A stretch of 64,000 nucleotides of DNA from NCBI RefSeq assembly GCF_013408655.1, contig NZ_JACCBP010000002.1, forward strand, positions 310,001 to 374,000, written 5' to 3'. The notes beneath the pieces were generated by a model, which made no database searches, was not told the origin of the DNA, and was given only the letters and a program-made list of their open reading frames with translations. The DNA comes from Pigmentiphaga litoralis. GTDB taxonomy: Bacteria > Pseudomonadota > Gammaproteobacteria > Burkholderiales > Burkholderiaceae_B. Shown here one piece after another: positions 47,052 to 57,800 of the stretch (positions are counted from its first letter, which is position 1; each line of letters opens with the position of its first letter). Made by a program: the position numbers and the translations under genes.

Positions 47052-47834
47052 ATGACCATCATTCCCCTCACCGCACCCATTGCGCCCAGCGCGCCTTATG
47101 GCGCCACGCTGGACCTGCTGGTCCTGCCATGCGCGGGCGCCAGCGCCACCATGTACCTGCGCTGGCGTCGGATGTTGCCCCCGTGGGTGCGGGTCGTGCC
47201 GATCGAACTGCCGGGAAGGGGCGCGCGGTGCAACGAACCCTGCGTCAGGCATTTCGACGCGTTGGTCACCCGCCTGTGCGACGAAAACGCGGCCAGTCTG
47301 CGGGGCAATTTCGTCCTGCTGGGGCACAGCATGGGCGCCTTGCTGGCCTATGGGATGGCGTTGCGGCAACGCGCGCTGTCCAGGCCGATGCCGCAACTGC
47401 TGGTCGTCTCGGCAAGCGCGGCGCCCACATGCCGCAGCCCGGAGCGGTACGCAAGCAGGCATGACGACGCCACGTTGATCGCCGATCTGCGCAAGCAGGG
47501 CGGCACGCCAGACGAGGTCTTTGCGCACAGCGACATGTTGCGCATGACCCTCGACACGCTGGCGGCGGATTACGACGTCTGCGCCAGCTTCCCGCCGCGC
47601 GAGACCCAGGCGCTTGCCTTGCCCATTCACGCGTTCGGCGGCCGGCACGACAGCATCGCCCTGCACGATATCGAGCAGTGGTACCACGAGACGCGGGGTC
47701 GCTTTTCGGTCGACTGGTTCGACGGGGGCCACTTCTTCATCCGCGAAAGGGAAGCCGAGGTGCTGGCCGCCCTCTTGCAGGTGCTGTCACCTCTCGCCAA
47801 AGGAGTCGGCGATGCGGCCATTGCGTTTGCCTGA
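47052..47834 (+). CDS. Type II thioesterase
   Basis: A 260-residue alpha/beta hydrolase of the GrsT/RifR type that removes misprimed or stalled acyl groups from carrier proteins. The nucleophile is Ser93 in GHSMGA, the acid is in AFGGRHD and the catalytic His in DGGHFF. The PCAGASATMYLRW start is typical. It follows mbtH by 61 bases, and its last 23 bases overlap the phosphopantetheinyl transferase gene. Confidence 0.9.
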   Translation: MTIIPLTAPIAPSAPYGATLDLLVLPCAGASATMYLRWRRMLPPWVRVVPIELPGRGARCNEPCVRHFDALVTRLCDENAASLRGNFVLLGHSMGALLAYGMALRQRALSRPMPQLLVVSASAAPTCRSPERYASRHDDATLIADLRKQGGTPDEVFAHSDMLRMTLDTLAADYDVCASFPPRETQALALPIHAFGGRHDSIALHDIEQWYHETRGRFSVDWFDGGHFFIREREAEVLAALLQVLSPLAKGVGDAAIAFA

Positions 47835-48495
47835 CGGCGTTCCCTCCAGCATTCACGTGTTCCAGCGCAAGGTCGATCTGCGCACGACGGTGCCGGACGC
47901 CGATTGGGCCCTGCTCAATCAGGAAGAGCGTGATCGCGCCCTGCGCTATGGGCAGCACGCGGACCGCATGCGCTTCGTCTGCGCCCGCGCCGGCTTGCGG
48001 CAGGTGCTTGGGGATGTGATGGGCCTTCGGCCTGGGCATGTCGTGTTCGAGACCAGCCGGCATGGCAAGCCACAGCTGCAAGTCGCCTGCGCCATGGACG
48101 ACTCGCTGCATTTCAACGTCTCTCATGCCGGCGAGTACGTGCTGATCGCGCTGTCCACCGACCGCGATGTCGGCGTCGACATCGAACGGCGTGACCCCAC
48201 GCTCGACATTCCGGAACTCGAACCGCACATCCTTTCCGACCGCGAATGGCGGGCCGATGTGACCCAGCGCCCGCGCTTCTTCGACTGCTGGACTGCCAAG
48301 GAAGCCGTGCTCAAGGCCATCGGCATCGGCGTCGCCGCGCACCTGCGCGACCTGTCGGTGCTGCTGCCCGACGAAGCGGGCGGTGACCACTATCGCCTCG
48401 TCATCGAAGGCATGGACTCGCCCGGCGTCAGCGCCTGTCGCCTGTGGGCGCCCAAGGGCTACGCGGCTGCACTCGCGTGGATAGGAACTGACTGA
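47812..48495 (+). CDS. Sfp-type 4'-phosphopantetheinyl transferase
   Basis: A 227-residue enzyme that attaches the phosphopantetheine arm from CoA to carrier-protein serines. The magnesium-binding motif VGVDIERR and the WTAKEAVLKAIG motif are intact; FNVSHAG is also conserved. The ATG at 47812 has AAAGGAG just upstream and overlaps the thioesterase gene, so the two are coupled. It should activate the ACP and PCP domains of the three megasynthases that follow. Confidence 0.92.
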   Translation: MRPLRLPDGVPSSIHVFQRKVDLRTTVPDADWALLNQEERDRALRYGQHADRMRFVCARAGLRQVLGDVMGLRPGHVVFETSRHGKPQLQVACAMDDSLHFNVSHAGEYVLIALSTDRDVGVDIERRDPTLDIPELEPHILSDREWRADVTQRPRFFDCWTAKEAVLKAIGIGVAAHLRDLSVLLPDEAGGDHYRLVIEGMDSPGVSACRLWAPKGYAAALAWIGTD

Positions 48496-48505
48496 AGGAG
48501 TTGTG

Positions 48506-49483
48506 ATGAATGCATCGATCCAGCGATTCGAACGCAAGGCGCCACCCGGATCCGACCTGCCCGTGCTGATGGTGCCGGCGGTTCAAGGCGAGTCGTTGCT
48601 GGACGCGCTGCCCCGGCTGCAGTCCGACATCGAGGCGCACCTGGCGACGGTGGGCGGCGTGTTGTTGCGCGGCTTCGACGTTCCTTCCGTTGACCGCTTC
48701 CGCGAATTCGCAGCCGGCTTCGGGCACCCGTTGCTGAGCTACGAGTTCGGATCGACGCCGCGCTCGGGCCTGGGCGGTGGCGTCTATACCGCCACCGAAT
48801 ACCCGTCCCACCAAGCCATCCCTTTGCACAACGAACAGGCCTACACCCGCGTGTGGCCCATGAAGATCTGGTTCCACTGCGTGACGCCCGCGCTTGAACA
48901 GGGCGAAACGCCCATCGCTGACAGCCGCGCCGTCCTGAAGCGCATGCCTGCCGCCATCCGTGAACGGTTCGCGCCCGGACTGGTTTACATCCGCAACTAT
49001 GGCGACTTCGATGTGCCGTGGCAAAAGGTCTTCAACACCGAACACCGCCACGAAGTCGAGGCTTTCTGCCGCCAGGCTGGCATTGCCTTTGAGTGGAAAC
49101 CCGATGGCGACCTGCGCACCACGCAACGTTGCCAGGCGATTGAAGCCCACCCTGTTACGCAAGAGCAGGTCTGGTTCAACCAGGCGCACCTGTTCCATGT
49201 GTCGAACCTGCAGCCTGAAGTCCGCGAAACGCTGGAAGACGTGCTGGGCATCGACAACATGCCACGCGACACCACGTTCGCCGACGGGTCCCGCATTCCC
49301 GACGCCATGCTCGATGAGGTGCGCGGCGTGCTCGACGCCGAAGCCGTGTCCTTCCTCTGGGAAAAGGGCGATGTGCTGATGCTCGACAACATGCTGGTCG
49401 CCCACGCGCGATCCCCTTTCAAAGGCCCCCGAAAAGTCGTCGTGGCCATGGCCGAGTCACACAGCAATCTGCAAGCGCACTGA
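48506..49483 (+). CDS. TauD/TfdA-family Fe(II)/2-oxoglutarate dioxygenase, SyrP-like
   Basis: A 325-residue non-haem iron oxygenase. The facial triad is H108-x-E110 (LHNE) plus H300 (VAHARSPF), and an arginine for 2-oxoglutarate follows in KGPRKV. In NRPS clusters this type (SyrP and relatives) hydroxylates the beta carbon of carrier-bound aspartate or similar residues, often giving the beta-hydroxyaspartate iron ligand. No Asp-activating domain is visible yet; it may lie in the part of the assembly line beyond the window. AGGAG sits five bases before the ATG. Confidence 0.87.
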   Translation: MNASIQRFERKAPPGSDLPVLMVPAVQGESLLDALPRLQSDIEAHLATVGGVLLRGFDVPSVDRFREFAAGFGHPLLSYEFGSTPRSGLGGGVYTATEYPSHQAIPLHNEQAYTRVWPMKIWFHCVTPALEQGETPIADSRAVLKRMPAAIRERFAPGLVYIRNYGDFDVPWQKVFNTEHRHEVEAFCRQAGIAFEWKPDGDLRTTQRCQAIEAHPVTQEQVWFNQAHLFHVSNLQPEVRETLEDVLGIDNMPRDTTFADGSRIPDAMLDEVRGVLDAEAVSFLWEKGDVLMLDNMLVAHARSPFKGPRKVVVAMAESHSNLQAH

Positions 49484-49538
49484 ACCATCCCGCACTGAGC
49501 CATCCCGCATCCCGCGCCCACCGCGCAACGAGGTACCC

Positions 49539-52500
49539 ATGACGACCGATTCCGCGTCCATGAACGACACCTTCATCCCGCCGACCGACTTTGTCGAATG
49601 CCTGCAAGAGCTGGCCGCGGCCCGACCCGACGACACGGCCCTGACGGTCGTTGCCGAACGCAACGATCACTGGATCGAAACTGTCCTGACCTACCGCGTC
49701 TTCACGCAACGCGTCCTGGCACTGGCCGCCACGTTGCAACGGCTGTTCACCAGAGACGAACGGGTCTTGATCCTGCTCGACAACGACGAGCACTACGCCG
49801 TCAGCATGTTTGCGTGCTTCCACGCCGGCGTGATTGCCGTGCCGGTGTTCCCTCCGGAGTCGGCACGCCCGCAGCACATGGCGAGGCTGGCTGGCATCGC
49901 CGTCGATGCGCAGGCGTCGGGCATCCTGACCTTGAGCACGCTCAAGGACATGGTCGGCACGGCTGCCAGCCAGCTGGGCGTGTCCACGGTCATTGCGGTG
50001 GATGACATCGACCGCACCGTCGCCGACACCTGGCACCCCCACCGCCCGGCGGCGGACGACGTCGCATTCCTTCAGTACACGTCCGGTTCCACGTCCGCAC
50101 CCAAAGGCGTCATGGTGACGCACGCGAACCTGATGGCCAATGAACGCGCCATCCGCGAAGGACTGTCCATCGGCGCCAGCGACATCTTCGGCGTCTGGTC
50201 CCCCCTGTTCCACGACATGGGCCTGATCGGCGGCCTGCTGCAGCCCTTCTATAGCGGCATACCGTGCGTGCTGTCGTCGCCCCGCTTCTTTCTCGAACGC
50301 CCCGTGCGCTGGCTGCAGATGATCGCCCGCCACCGCGTCACCATCAGCGGTGGCCCCGACTTTGCGTATCGCCTGTGCCTGGACCGCATCAACGATGCGC
50401 AGATCGACGATCTGGACTTGTCCAGCTGGCGCATCGCTTACACCGGGGCCGAGCCCGTCCGCCACGACACTATGGACGCCTTCAGCCAACGTTTTGCATC
50501 GGCGGGTTTCGATGCGGGCGCCGTCTACCCGTGCTATGGCTTGGCTGAAGCCACCTTGTTCGTGACCGGCGGGCGGCGCGGGAACGGCATGGTCGTCAGC
50601 CGCTTCGATGACAGCGCCCTGGGCGATCGCCGCGTGCAGCCTGACCTGGAAGGCGCCGCCCTGGTCGGTTGCGGCAGCGTGCCGCATGGACACCACGTCC
50701 GCATCGCCGACCCCGACACCGGCAGGCCTGCGGCCGATGGCGTCATTGGCGAAATCTGGGCAGCCGGCGCCAGCATCGCGTCGGGCTACTGGAACAAGCC
50801 GGCAGAGACGGCAGCAGCCTTTGTCGAGCGCGACGGCACACGGTGGTTGCGCACCGGCGACCTTGGCTTCCTGCACGACGGCCACCTGTTCGTGGCCGGC
50901 CGGCTCAAAGACATGATCATCGTTCGCGGGCACAACCTGTATCCCCACGACATCGAACGCGTCGTCGAAAGCCAGATCGAAGCCGTGCGGAAAGGCCGCG
51001 TCGCAGCGTTCGCGGTGTTGATCGATGGCATCGAAGGCATCGGCGTCGCCGCGGAAGTGTCGCGTGGCCTGCAGAAACTGGTTGCGCCCCAGATCCTGGC
51101 TGACGCCATTGGCGTGGCCGTCAGCGAACAATGCGGCCAGGCGCCCGCCACCATCGTGCTGCTCAACCCAGGCGCCATGCCCAAGACGTCGAGCGGCAAG
51201 CTGCAGCGGTCGGCATGCAGGAAGGGATGGGAGAAACGGTCACTGGATGCCTATGCCGCATTCCAGAATGGGCAATGCGTGGTGGGGGAGGGCACGGCAG
51301 GAGCCAGCGGTACCCCCCACGCGACCGCTGCCGCCGACGCCACCGCATCCGACGACGTCACGCGCGACCTGGCCGACATCTGGCGCGACCTGCTCGGCCA
51401 CGACCCCTCCTTTCGCTACGCAAGCGATGCCCATTTTCTTGCCCTGGGCGGAAATTCACTGGCCGCCGTGCAACTGGCTGCGCGCATATCGCAGCACTGG
51501 TGCGTCCCCTTCACGATCAGCCACATCTTCGACCACCCGCGCCTTGCGGCGCAGGCCGCGGCGATCCGCGCGCAGAAGCAATCCGGCGCACCGGTGCCGG
51601 CAGACGTAATCCCGGTGCTGTCGGCCGACCGGCGCGCCCAGCCCCTTCCGCTGTCGTCGGCGCAGCAGCGGCAGTGGTTCCTGTGGCGGATGGATCCGCT
51701 CAGCACGGCGTATCACGTGTTGGGAGCGCTGCGGCTCAAAGGTCAGATCGACATTGACGCGCTACGCCATGCCGTCAGCGTCATGGCCAAGCGGCACGAA
51801 TCGCTGCGCACGACCTTCATTGTCGAATCGGACGGCGCTATCAGCCAGGTCGTCCATGCCGACCGGACGATCGATGTTCAGCTGGTCGACCTGCGCCATG
51901 TGGCGTCTGCCGAACGCGACGTGCGTTCGACAGCGAGTCTGCACGCATTGCTGGGCGACCCGTTCGACCTGATTGATGGCCCTGTGGCGCGTGTCGCGCT
52001 TGTCTGGCTGGACGAACAGGTCTGCATCCTTGCCCTGGCCATGCATCACATCGTGTCCGATGGCGCATCGATGCGGATACTGATGAGCGAACTCGGCGCA
52101 ATGTACTCGGCGGGCACCGCCGTCGACGCAGACACGGTACTGCCGGCCGCGCCACTGCAGCATGGCGACTATGCCGTGTGGGAACAGGCCGGAGGAAACG
52201 ACCGCGACACTGCGCAGCAGCTGACCTACTGGCGTGAAACGCTTGCCGTCGAACCCGGCGATGCGCATCCCGTCCTGACCCTGGCAACGGATCACCCTCG
52301 CACGTCGACCACGCAATATGTTGGCGGCCGATGCAGTCTTCCGCTTCAAGAAGCCTTGTTGTCCAGGCTAAGGGCATTGGCCGCTCGCCACGACGCAACG
52401 CTTCCCATGCTTTTGCTGTCGGCCTTTCAGGCGCTGCTGTATCGATATACGGGGCAGCGCGACATCCGTGTCGGCGTACCCGTCGCGAACCGCACGCAAC

Positions 52501-54887
52501 CGCAATTGGCGAACGTGGTGGGACTCTTCGTCAACACGCTGGTCGTCCGGCAGCTTTTTGAGGGTGGTGAGCCACTGGACCAGGTGCTCACGAATACCCG
52601 ACACGCAATGATCGGCGCGCAACGCCACCCGTCCCTGCCGCTCGAGGCGTTGGTCGAAGTGCTGAATCCGGAACGCAGCGCCAGCCACAGTCCACTCTTC
52701 CAGGTGCTCTTCAATTACTTGCAGGATGACCGCAACGCACTTGAGCAATGGCGACACGTCGAAGTCGAACGCTGCGAGTTGACGCCAAGCGATGCGCAAT
52801 TCGATCTTGCGCTGGATGTCCACGAACGCGTCCAGGGTGCGGTGACGGCCACATTCGTCTATGCGGCCAACCTTTTCGAGTCGGCAACGATCGACCGGAT
52901 GTCCCGCCATTTCCTCAGGGTGCTGACCGCGTTTGCCGATGACCCGCTGGGTTGTGTTGGCGACGTCAACCTTCTCGAGCCCAGCGAGCAGCAGGACTTG
53001 TGCGTGTGGAGCGAAGACCCAACCCCGTACCAGGAAGACGAGCCGGTCCACCGCCTGATTGAACGACAGGCAGGTCAGCACCCGGACCGGATCGCAGTAC
53101 TGTTCGCCGGGCAATCCATGACCTATGCCGAACTGAACCGCCGCGCCAATCGGCTGGCGCACTATCTGATGGGCCTGGGCGCAGCGAACGACGGGCTGAT
53201 CGGTGTCTGCATGGAACGCTCGCCGGAACTCGTGGTTGCGATGCTTGCCGTGCTGAAGGCCGGCGCGGCGTACGTGCCGTTGGAGCCTGCCTATCCGGCC
53301 AAACGCATCGCGGACATGCTGCACGAAAGCGGCGTCATCCTGTCGCTCACCCATACACCCACCCATGCCACCGTCGCGCGCCATGACACGCTGCCGTTCA
53401 TCAACGTGGACGCGCTCGATCTGGCGGGCTTTTCAACCGCCAATACCGGCGTCGAGGTTCACGGCGAGAACCTGGCGTATGTGATCTACACCTCTGGTTC
53501 AACAGGGCGGCCGAAGGGCGCGGCCAATCGGCACGGCGCGTTACTGAACCGACTTGCGTGGATGCAGGATGCCTACGCGCTGGACCCGTCTGATGCGGTC
53601 CTGCAAAAAACGCCGTTCAGTTTCGACGTGTCGGTGTGGGAATTTTTCTGGCCGCTGATGACAGGTGCGCGACTCGTGCTTGCCGAACCTGGGGAGCATC
53701 GGGATCCGGAGCGCGTGCGGCAGTTGATCCGTACGCATGGAATCACCACGCTGCACTTCGTGCCTTCCATGCTTGCCGCCTTCCTGTCGCACGACAACGC
53801 GCAGGCGTGCGACAAGGTGAAACGTATCGTGTGCAGCGGCGAGGCACTGTCCGCCGAGTTGCAGAACGACGTGTTCCAGAAGCTGCCGCACGTCGAACTG
53901 GTCAACCTGTATGGCCCGACCGAAGCGGCCATCGATGTGACGCACTGGACTTGCCACGACGACGATGCGCATCTGGTGCCTATCGGCTATCCCATCGGCA
54001 ATGTGGTCGTGCGGGTGCTGGATGAGCGGCTCAACCAGGTTCCCGCAGGGGTCGCAGGCGAGTTGTATCTGGGCGGCGTGGCGTTGGCACGCGGGTATGC
54101 AGGCCGGCCCGGGCTGAGCGCCGAACGATTCGTCGCCGACGTGGCCGCGGTTGGCGGCGCCCGGCTCTACCGGACTGGCGATCGGGTGCGATGGAATGCG
54201 GCCGGTCATCTCGAATACCTGGGTCGCCTCGATCACCAGGTCAAGATCCGGGGCTTCCGTGTGGAACTGACCGAGATCGAAGCGCAACTGCTGGCGCAAC
54301 CCGAAGTCCGTGATGCGGCGGTGGTCGTCAAGGAGACGCCTGGCGGCCAGCAACTCGTCGCGTACCTGTCAGCCCGGCCCGGCAAGATCATCGATGTGTT
54401 CGACATGCGGGATCGACTCAGCAGGTCCTTGCCTGACTACATGGTGCCTGCTGCGCTGGTCGTGCTGACCGAGCTGCCTGTCAGTGCGAACGGAAAACTT
54501 GATCGCAACGCATTGCCTGCTCCCGTCTATATCAGCGCCCACGCCTACACCGCGCCGCAAGGTCGCACCGAAGAGATCATCACCGACATCTGGGCCTCCG
54601 CGTTAGGGCTCGCCCGCGTCGGTGCCGAGGACAACTTCTTTGAACTCGGTGGCCATTCCCTCTTGCTGGTCCGCGTCCATGCCGCGTTGGAAGACGCGCT
54701 GCATCCGGGTCTGTCAGTCATCGACTTGTTCAAGTATCCGACGATTCGGGCACTGGCCCGCCGCATCGACCACGGCCACAGCGACGCCGAGGCCCGTCGG
54801 GGCATGGACCACCGAAGCGCGCCCCATGCTGGCCGCCGCGCCGCGCTGCTCAGCCGTAACCGATCACATGCAAGGAGCCGGTCATGA
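49539..54887 (+). CDS. NRPS: FAAL-ACP-C-A(Ser)-PCP, lipopeptide initiation
   Basis: A 1782-residue assembly-line starter. Residues about 1-570 are a fatty acyl-AMP ligase (LQYTSGSTSAPKGVMVTH, YGLAEATLFV, TSSGKLQR). An ACP has its phosphopantetheine Ser640 in LGGNSLAAV. The condensation domain (about 665-1110) has HHIVSDG at 836-842. The adenylation domain (about 1130-1640) has YTSGSTGRPKG, YGPTEAA and NGKLDR. Aligned by eye to GrsA, its ten-residue code is DVWHVSLIDK, a serine code. The PCP has Ser1707 in LGGHSLLLV. There is no thioesterase, so the chain passes to the PKS, whose gene overlaps the stop as ATGA. Confidence 0.92.
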   Translation: MTTDSASMNDTFIPPTDFVECLQELAAARPDDTALTVVAERNDHWIETVLTYRVFTQRVLALAATLQRLFTRDERVLILLDNDEHYAVSMFACFHAGVIAVPVFPPESARPQHMARLAGIAVDAQASGILTLSTLKDMVGTAASQLGVSTVIAVDDIDRTVADTWHPHRPAADDVAFLQYTSGSTSAPKGVMVTHANLMANERAIREGLSIGASDIFGVWSPLFHDMGLIGGLLQPFYSGIPCVLSSPRFFLERPVRWLQMIARHRVTISGGPDFAYRLCLDRINDAQIDDLDLSSWRIAYTGAEPVRHDTMDAFSQRFASAGFDAGAVYPCYGLAEATLFVTGGRRGNGMVVSRFDDSALGDRRVQPDLEGAALVGCGSVPHGHHVRIADPDTGRPAADGVIGEIWAAGASIASGYWNKPAETAAAFVERDGTRWLRTGDLGFLHDGHLFVAGRLKDMIIVRGHNLYPHDIERVVESQIEAVRKGRVAAFAVLIDGIEGIGVAAEVSRGLQKLVAPQILADAIGVAVSEQCGQAPATIVLLNPGAMPKTSSGKLQRSACRKGWEKRSLDAYAAFQNGQCVVGEGTAGASGTPHATAAADATASDDVTRDLADIWRDLLGHDPSFRYASDAHFLALGGNSLAAVQLAARISQHWCVPFTISHIFDHPRLAAQAAAIRAQKQSGAPVPADVIPVLSADRRAQPLPLSSAQQRQWFLWRMDPLSTAYHVLGALRLKGQIDIDALRHAVSVMAKRHESLRTTFIVESDGAISQVVHADRTIDVQLVDLRHVASAERDVRSTASLHALLGDPFDLIDGPVARVALVWLDEQVCILALAMHHIVSDGASMRILMSELGAMYSAGTAVDADTVLPAAPLQHGDYAVWEQAGGNDRDTAQQLTYWRETLAVEPGDAHPVLTLATDHPRTSTTQYVGGRCSLPLQEALLSRLRALAARHDATLPMLLLSAFQALLYRYTGQRDIRVGVPVANRTQPQLANVVGLFVNTLVVRQLFEGGEPLDQVLTNTRHAMIGAQRHPSLPLEALVEVLNPERSASHSPLFQVLFNYLQDDRNALEQWRHVEVERCELTPSDAQFDLALDVHERVQGAVTATFVYAANLFESATIDRMSRHFLRVLTAFADDPLGCVGDVNLLEPSEQQDLCVWSEDPTPYQEDEPVHRLIERQAGQHPDRIAVLFAGQSMTYAELNRRANRLAHYLMGLGAANDGLIGVCMERSPELVVAMLAVLKAGAAYVPLEPAYPAKRIADMLHESGVILSLTHTPTHATVARHDTLPFINVDALDLAGFSTANTGVEVHGENLAYVIYTSGSTGRPKGAANRHGALLNRLAWMQDAYALDPSDAVLQKTPFSFDVSVWEFFWPLMTGARLVLAEPGEHRDPERVRQLIRTHGITTLHFVPSMLAAFLSHDNAQACDKVKRIVCSGEALSAELQNDVFQKLPHVELVNLYGPTEAAIDVTHWTCHDDDAHLVPIGYPIGNVVVRVLDERLNQVPAGVAGELYLGGVALARGYAGRPGLSAERFVADVAAVGGARLYRTGDRVRWNAAGHLEYLGRLDHQVKIRGFRVELTEIEAQLLAQPEVRDAAVVVKETPGGQQLVAYLSARPGKIIDVFDMRDRLSRSLPDYMVPAALVVLTELPVSANGKLDRNALPAPVYISAHAYTAPQGRTEEIITDIWASALGLARVGAEDNFFELGGHSLLLVRVHAALEDALHPGLSVIDLFKYPTIRALARRIDHGHSDAEARRGMDHRSAPHAGRRAALLSRNRSHARSRS

Positions 54888-57800
54888 CAGATCCGACGCA
54901 ACACCACGGGGTTTCCGGCCTGGACGTGGCAATCATCGGCATGGCCGGACGATTCCCGTCTGCCGACAACGTTGATGCACTCTGGGAAAACCTCTGCAAC
55001 GGGGTCGAAGCCGTCACGCGCTATGACGACGACGCACTGGCCGCTTTGCACGTGCCCCACGAACTGATTGCCGATCCGGACTACGTCAAGGCAGGCGTGC
55101 GCTTGGACGGCGTGGACCGTTTCGATGCCGCGTTCTTCGGCTACACCCCCCGCGACGCGGAACGCATCGACCCCCAGCACCGCATCTTTCTTGAATGCGC
55201 ATGGCACGCGTTGGAACATGCCGGTTACGACCCTTACCGCTACAACGGATTGGTCGGTGTCTATGCGGGCTCAGGCGCCAATGTCTATCTGATGCGCAAT
55301 CTGTTGCGAGGCGGCGACCTTGAACAGGGCACGGGCGTTGCCGAGCTGCTAGGACTGATGAGCGGCAACATGCCCGATGCCCTGGCCACCCGGGTGGCCT
55401 ACAAGCTGAACCTGCGTGGCCCTGCCGTCACGGTGCAGACCGCATGCTCCACGTCATTGATGGCGGTCCACACCGCATGCCAGGCACTGCTGGGCCACGA
55501 ATGCGACATGGCCCTGGCCGGCGGCGTGTCGCTCAACCTGCTGCAGAACGGTGGTTACCGATACCAGGCCGGCGCGATCTTTTCGCCCGACGGCCATTGC
55601 CGCGCCTTCGATGCCAAAGCCGCCGGCACGTTGCAGGGCAGCGGCGCCGCGCTGGTCGTGCTCAAACGGTTGGCTGATGCCGTGCGCGATGGCGACATCA
55701 TTCATGCCGTCATCAAGGGCAGCGCTGCCAACAACGACGGGTCCGAGAAGGTCGGCTTCACGGCCCCCAGCGTCAACGGCCAGGCGGCCGTCATCCGCGC
55801 GGCCCAAGAGGTGGCTGATGTTTCAGCCGACTCGATCGGCTATGTCGAAGCACACGGCACCGGGACGACGTTGGGCGATCCCATCGAGGTTGCTGCCCTG
55901 ACGCAAGCGTTCCGCGCCAGCACGGCGCGCACGCAGTATTGCGCCATCGGTTCGGTCAAGACCAACATCGGTCATCTGGACGCGGCCGCCGGCGTGACCG
56001 GCCTGATCAAAGCCACGCTGGCGCTCAAGCGTCGCACCCTGCCGCCCAGCCTGAACTACGAGACGCCGAATCCGCAGATCGACTTTGCAAACAGCCCGTT
56101 CTACGTCAACACCGTATGCAAGCCGTGGGAGACGGACGGCGCTGTGCGACGTGCAGGGGTCAGTTCATTCGGCATTGGCGGAACCAATGTGCATGTGATT
56201 CTCGAAGAAGCGCCGCCGCACATGGCTGCCGATATCGCTGCAGCGCAGCCCCCCGCCACCGCGCTGCACCTGCTGCCGGTCAGCGCACGAACCGGAAGTG
56301 CATTGAAGGCTGTCATGCAGAACCTGGGCGACGCGCTTGAGCGTGCGCACGACGTGACGCTGCATGACGTCGCCCACACGCTACGAGCCGGACGGCGGCA
56401 CATGCCTCACCGCGCCGCTGTCCTGGCTCGCAGCACCGCTGCCGCAGCAGACGCCTTGCTGTATCGCGATGCCGCAACAATCGTTGAAGGCCAGATCCTG
56501 TCCGAACGGCCGTCGGTCGCCTTCCTGTTCCCCGGCCAGGGCGCTCAACACGTCGGCATGGGCAAGGCGCTGTACGACAGCGAACCCGTATTCCGGGACT
56601 GCATCGACCGGTGCAGCGCGCTCTTGCGACCCCATCTCGCCCTGGATCTGCGCGACCTGCTGTTTCCCACCGCCGACCAGGCCGTCGCTGCCGCCGAAAG
56701 GCTCGCACAAACGGCAATGACCCAGCCCGCGCTATTCGTGGTCGAGTACGCCATGGCGCAGTGGTGGCAACATCAGGGCATCCAGCCCGACGCCATGCTC
56801 GGCCACAGCATTGGCGAATACACCGCCGCATGCGTCGCAGGCGTCTTCACGCTTGAAGACGGACTGAGCATCGTCGCGGCACGGGGGCGACTCCTCCAAT
56901 CCATGCCGCCCGGCGCCATGCTCGCCATCAGCCTGCCCGAAAAGGAGCTGCGCGCGCATCGCTACGCCGGCTGCGACCTGGCGGCAGTAAATGCAGACGA
57001 CCTGTGCGTGCTGTCAGGCCCCGCTGACGCCATCGAACGCGCCGAGCAGGACCTCCTGTCCCGCGGCATCGGTGCGCGGCGCCTGCACGTCTCTCATGCC
57101 TTCCATTCCGCCATGGTCGAACCCATGCTCGCCCGCTTCGAAGCGCTGCTGGCCACCGTGCCGCTGCGCGCCCCGGCGATCCCATTTTTGTCCAACGTTA
57201 CCGGCTGCTGGATCACCGACGATCAAGCCACCAGCCCCGCCTACTGGGCAAATCACGTGCGCAGCACCGTGCGCTTTGCCGATGGCCTTGGCGTGCTGCT
57301 GGAAAAGTCGGATCGCGCGGTGCTCGAAGTCGGGCCAGGGGATACGTTGACCGGACTTGCCCGGCGCCATGCCGGGGTTGCCGGCCGCCCGGCGACCGCA
57401 TCGCAATGCCATCCCCAACGCGCGGCCAGCAACGGCGAGCAGCCCGCGCGATGCCTGGCGCAGTTGTGGGTGGCCGGGGTCGATGTGCAGGCGTTGCGCG
57501 GCAAGGGGGCGGGGCGAAGAGTGCCTTTGCCGGGGTATCCGTTCGAGCGGGAGCGGTATTGGGTGGAGCGCGCTGCCAATGCGCACGGGGCGGATAGACA
57601 CCGCGACGTCACGCCGACGGATGACGTTCAACGGTGGATGTACGCGCCAGTATGGAAGCGCGAACGGCTCGACCCGCGTCAGGTCGATGCACCCGTCACG
57701 GAGACAGCCTGCGTCTTGGTCGTGGGTGACGCGCAAGACTTGGTGGACGCGGTCGGCAAAGCCTTAAGGGCGAGCGGGCGCTCGGTGGTCCGGGTGTGCG

